Source: Arthrobacter sp. TPD3018
Lineage (GTDB): Bacteria; Pseudomonadota; Alphaproteobacteria; Sphingomonadales; Sphingomonadaceae
DNA: 64,000 nucleotides
Reading direction: 5' to 3'
Assembly (NCBI GenBank): GCA_003075315.1
Contig: QDFQ01000007.1
Span: 124,001-188,000 of the forward strand
The stretch's first letter is position 1, and the number at the start of each line of letters is the position of its first letter. A program made the position numbers and the translations under genes. This document shows positions 63,635-64,000 of the stretch, in pieces. A model generated the notes under the pieces. It saw only the letters and a program-made list of their open reading frames with translations, did no database searches and was not told where the DNA came from.

Positions 63635-64000
63635 ATGGATTTTTCGGGTAAAGTCGCCGTGGTGACAGGGGGCGCGCGTGGAATAGGAGCGGCCATTGCC
63701 ACCGCCTTTTATGCGCATGGTGCCGCGGTCGTCATCACGGACATTTTACAGGCGCAGGGGCAGGCGCTGGCTGATGTGCTGGGCGACCGCGCACACTTCT
63801 TCGCGCATGATGTCAGAGACGAGGCCTAATGGGAGCGGATCGTCGATGCAGTAGTCGAAAAGGCCGGCGGGCTCGACATTCTCGTTAACAATGCGGGGAC
63901 GGAGGAAACCCAACCGCTCGTCGATTTGGATCTGGCTGCAGTGCAGCGGATGAACGCGGTCAATATCGACGGCGTGCTTTTGGGTATGAAATGGGGCTTC
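63635..64000 (+). pseudogene. SDR-family oxidoreductase with in-frame TAA, cut by window edge
   Basis: MDFSGKVAVVTGGARGIGAA opens with the TGxxxGxG NAD-binding motif. The frame continues to HDVRDEA, then TAA at 63827-63829. It resumes at once as WERIVDAVVEKAGGLDILVNNAGTE with the NNAG motif and AVNIDGVLLGMKWGF, in the same phase. SDRs of this type oxidise secondary alcohols. The active-site YxxxK lies beyond the window. Nonsense mutation or sequencing error; readthrough is unlikely, as TAA ends other genes here. Confidence 0.8.

Overview
The window is GC-rich chromosomal DNA from an alphaproteobacterium, most likely Sphingomonas or a close relative. Supporting signs are several large TonB-dependent receptors, an alpha-type SspB adaptor, a hisB-hisH-hisA-hisF-hisE cluster, dense palindromic intergenic repeats of the CGTCATCCCGG type, and frequent ATGA/GTGA gene overlaps. 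The genus is inferred from gene content; no rRNA is present.

Region by region. 1-3 kb: a trehalose-type operon on the minus strand (otsB, a GH15 glycosidase, then otsA, which runs off the left edge and seems to start at CTG). 3-10 kb: a small membrane protein, a family 2 glycosyltransferase, an RsuA-type pseudouridine synthase, a membrane GGDEF-EAL protein, a PfkB (adenosine-type) kinase, an EI24/CysZ-like membrane protein and a lipoprotein. 10-15 kb: nadE, then a three-gene overlapping module (CDP-alcohol phosphotransferase, inositol-phosphate synthase, sugar-phosphate nucleotidyltransferase) that looks like a CDP-inositol route to an inositol phosphodiester. 15-22 kb: an APC permease, then a minus-strand his cluster with three small extra genes, and sspB divergent from it. 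22-29 kb: two tiny ORFs, SWIB and DUF2945 proteins, a TonB receptor, and a folE-folM-like-folB pterin operon. 28.7-43.7 kb: housekeeping genes (comF, grxC, nitrilase, tRNA-Arg, fumC, gmk, rpmA, rplU, hspQ), a second TonB receptor, and one secreted-protein gene broken by an in-frame TAG.

43.8-46.7 kb: beside tRNA-Ser(CGA) the base composition drops, and there is an OLD-family ATPase/TOPRIM nuclease interrupted by TAA inside its TOPRIM motif. 46.7-52.5 kb: an ECF sigma factor, FecR, a FecA-like receptor with an STN signalling domain, and a PhoD phosphatase, tightly packed. This suggests cell-surface signalling for organophosphate use. 52.5-55.3 kb: an IS481-type transposase remnant, a diguanylate cyclase and sparse sequence.

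55.3-64 kb: a catabolic cluster of esterase, Baeyer-Villiger-type monooxygenase and PQQ alcohol dehydrogenase with cytochrome c, an AraC regulator, a duplicated SWEET-like transporter, an aldehyde dehydrogenase and an SDR. Together these resemble the ketone/cyclic-alcohol logic of chn pathways. The SDR, at the right edge, also carries an in-frame TAA. Three clean nonsense codons in otherwise intact frames is a notable feature of this window.
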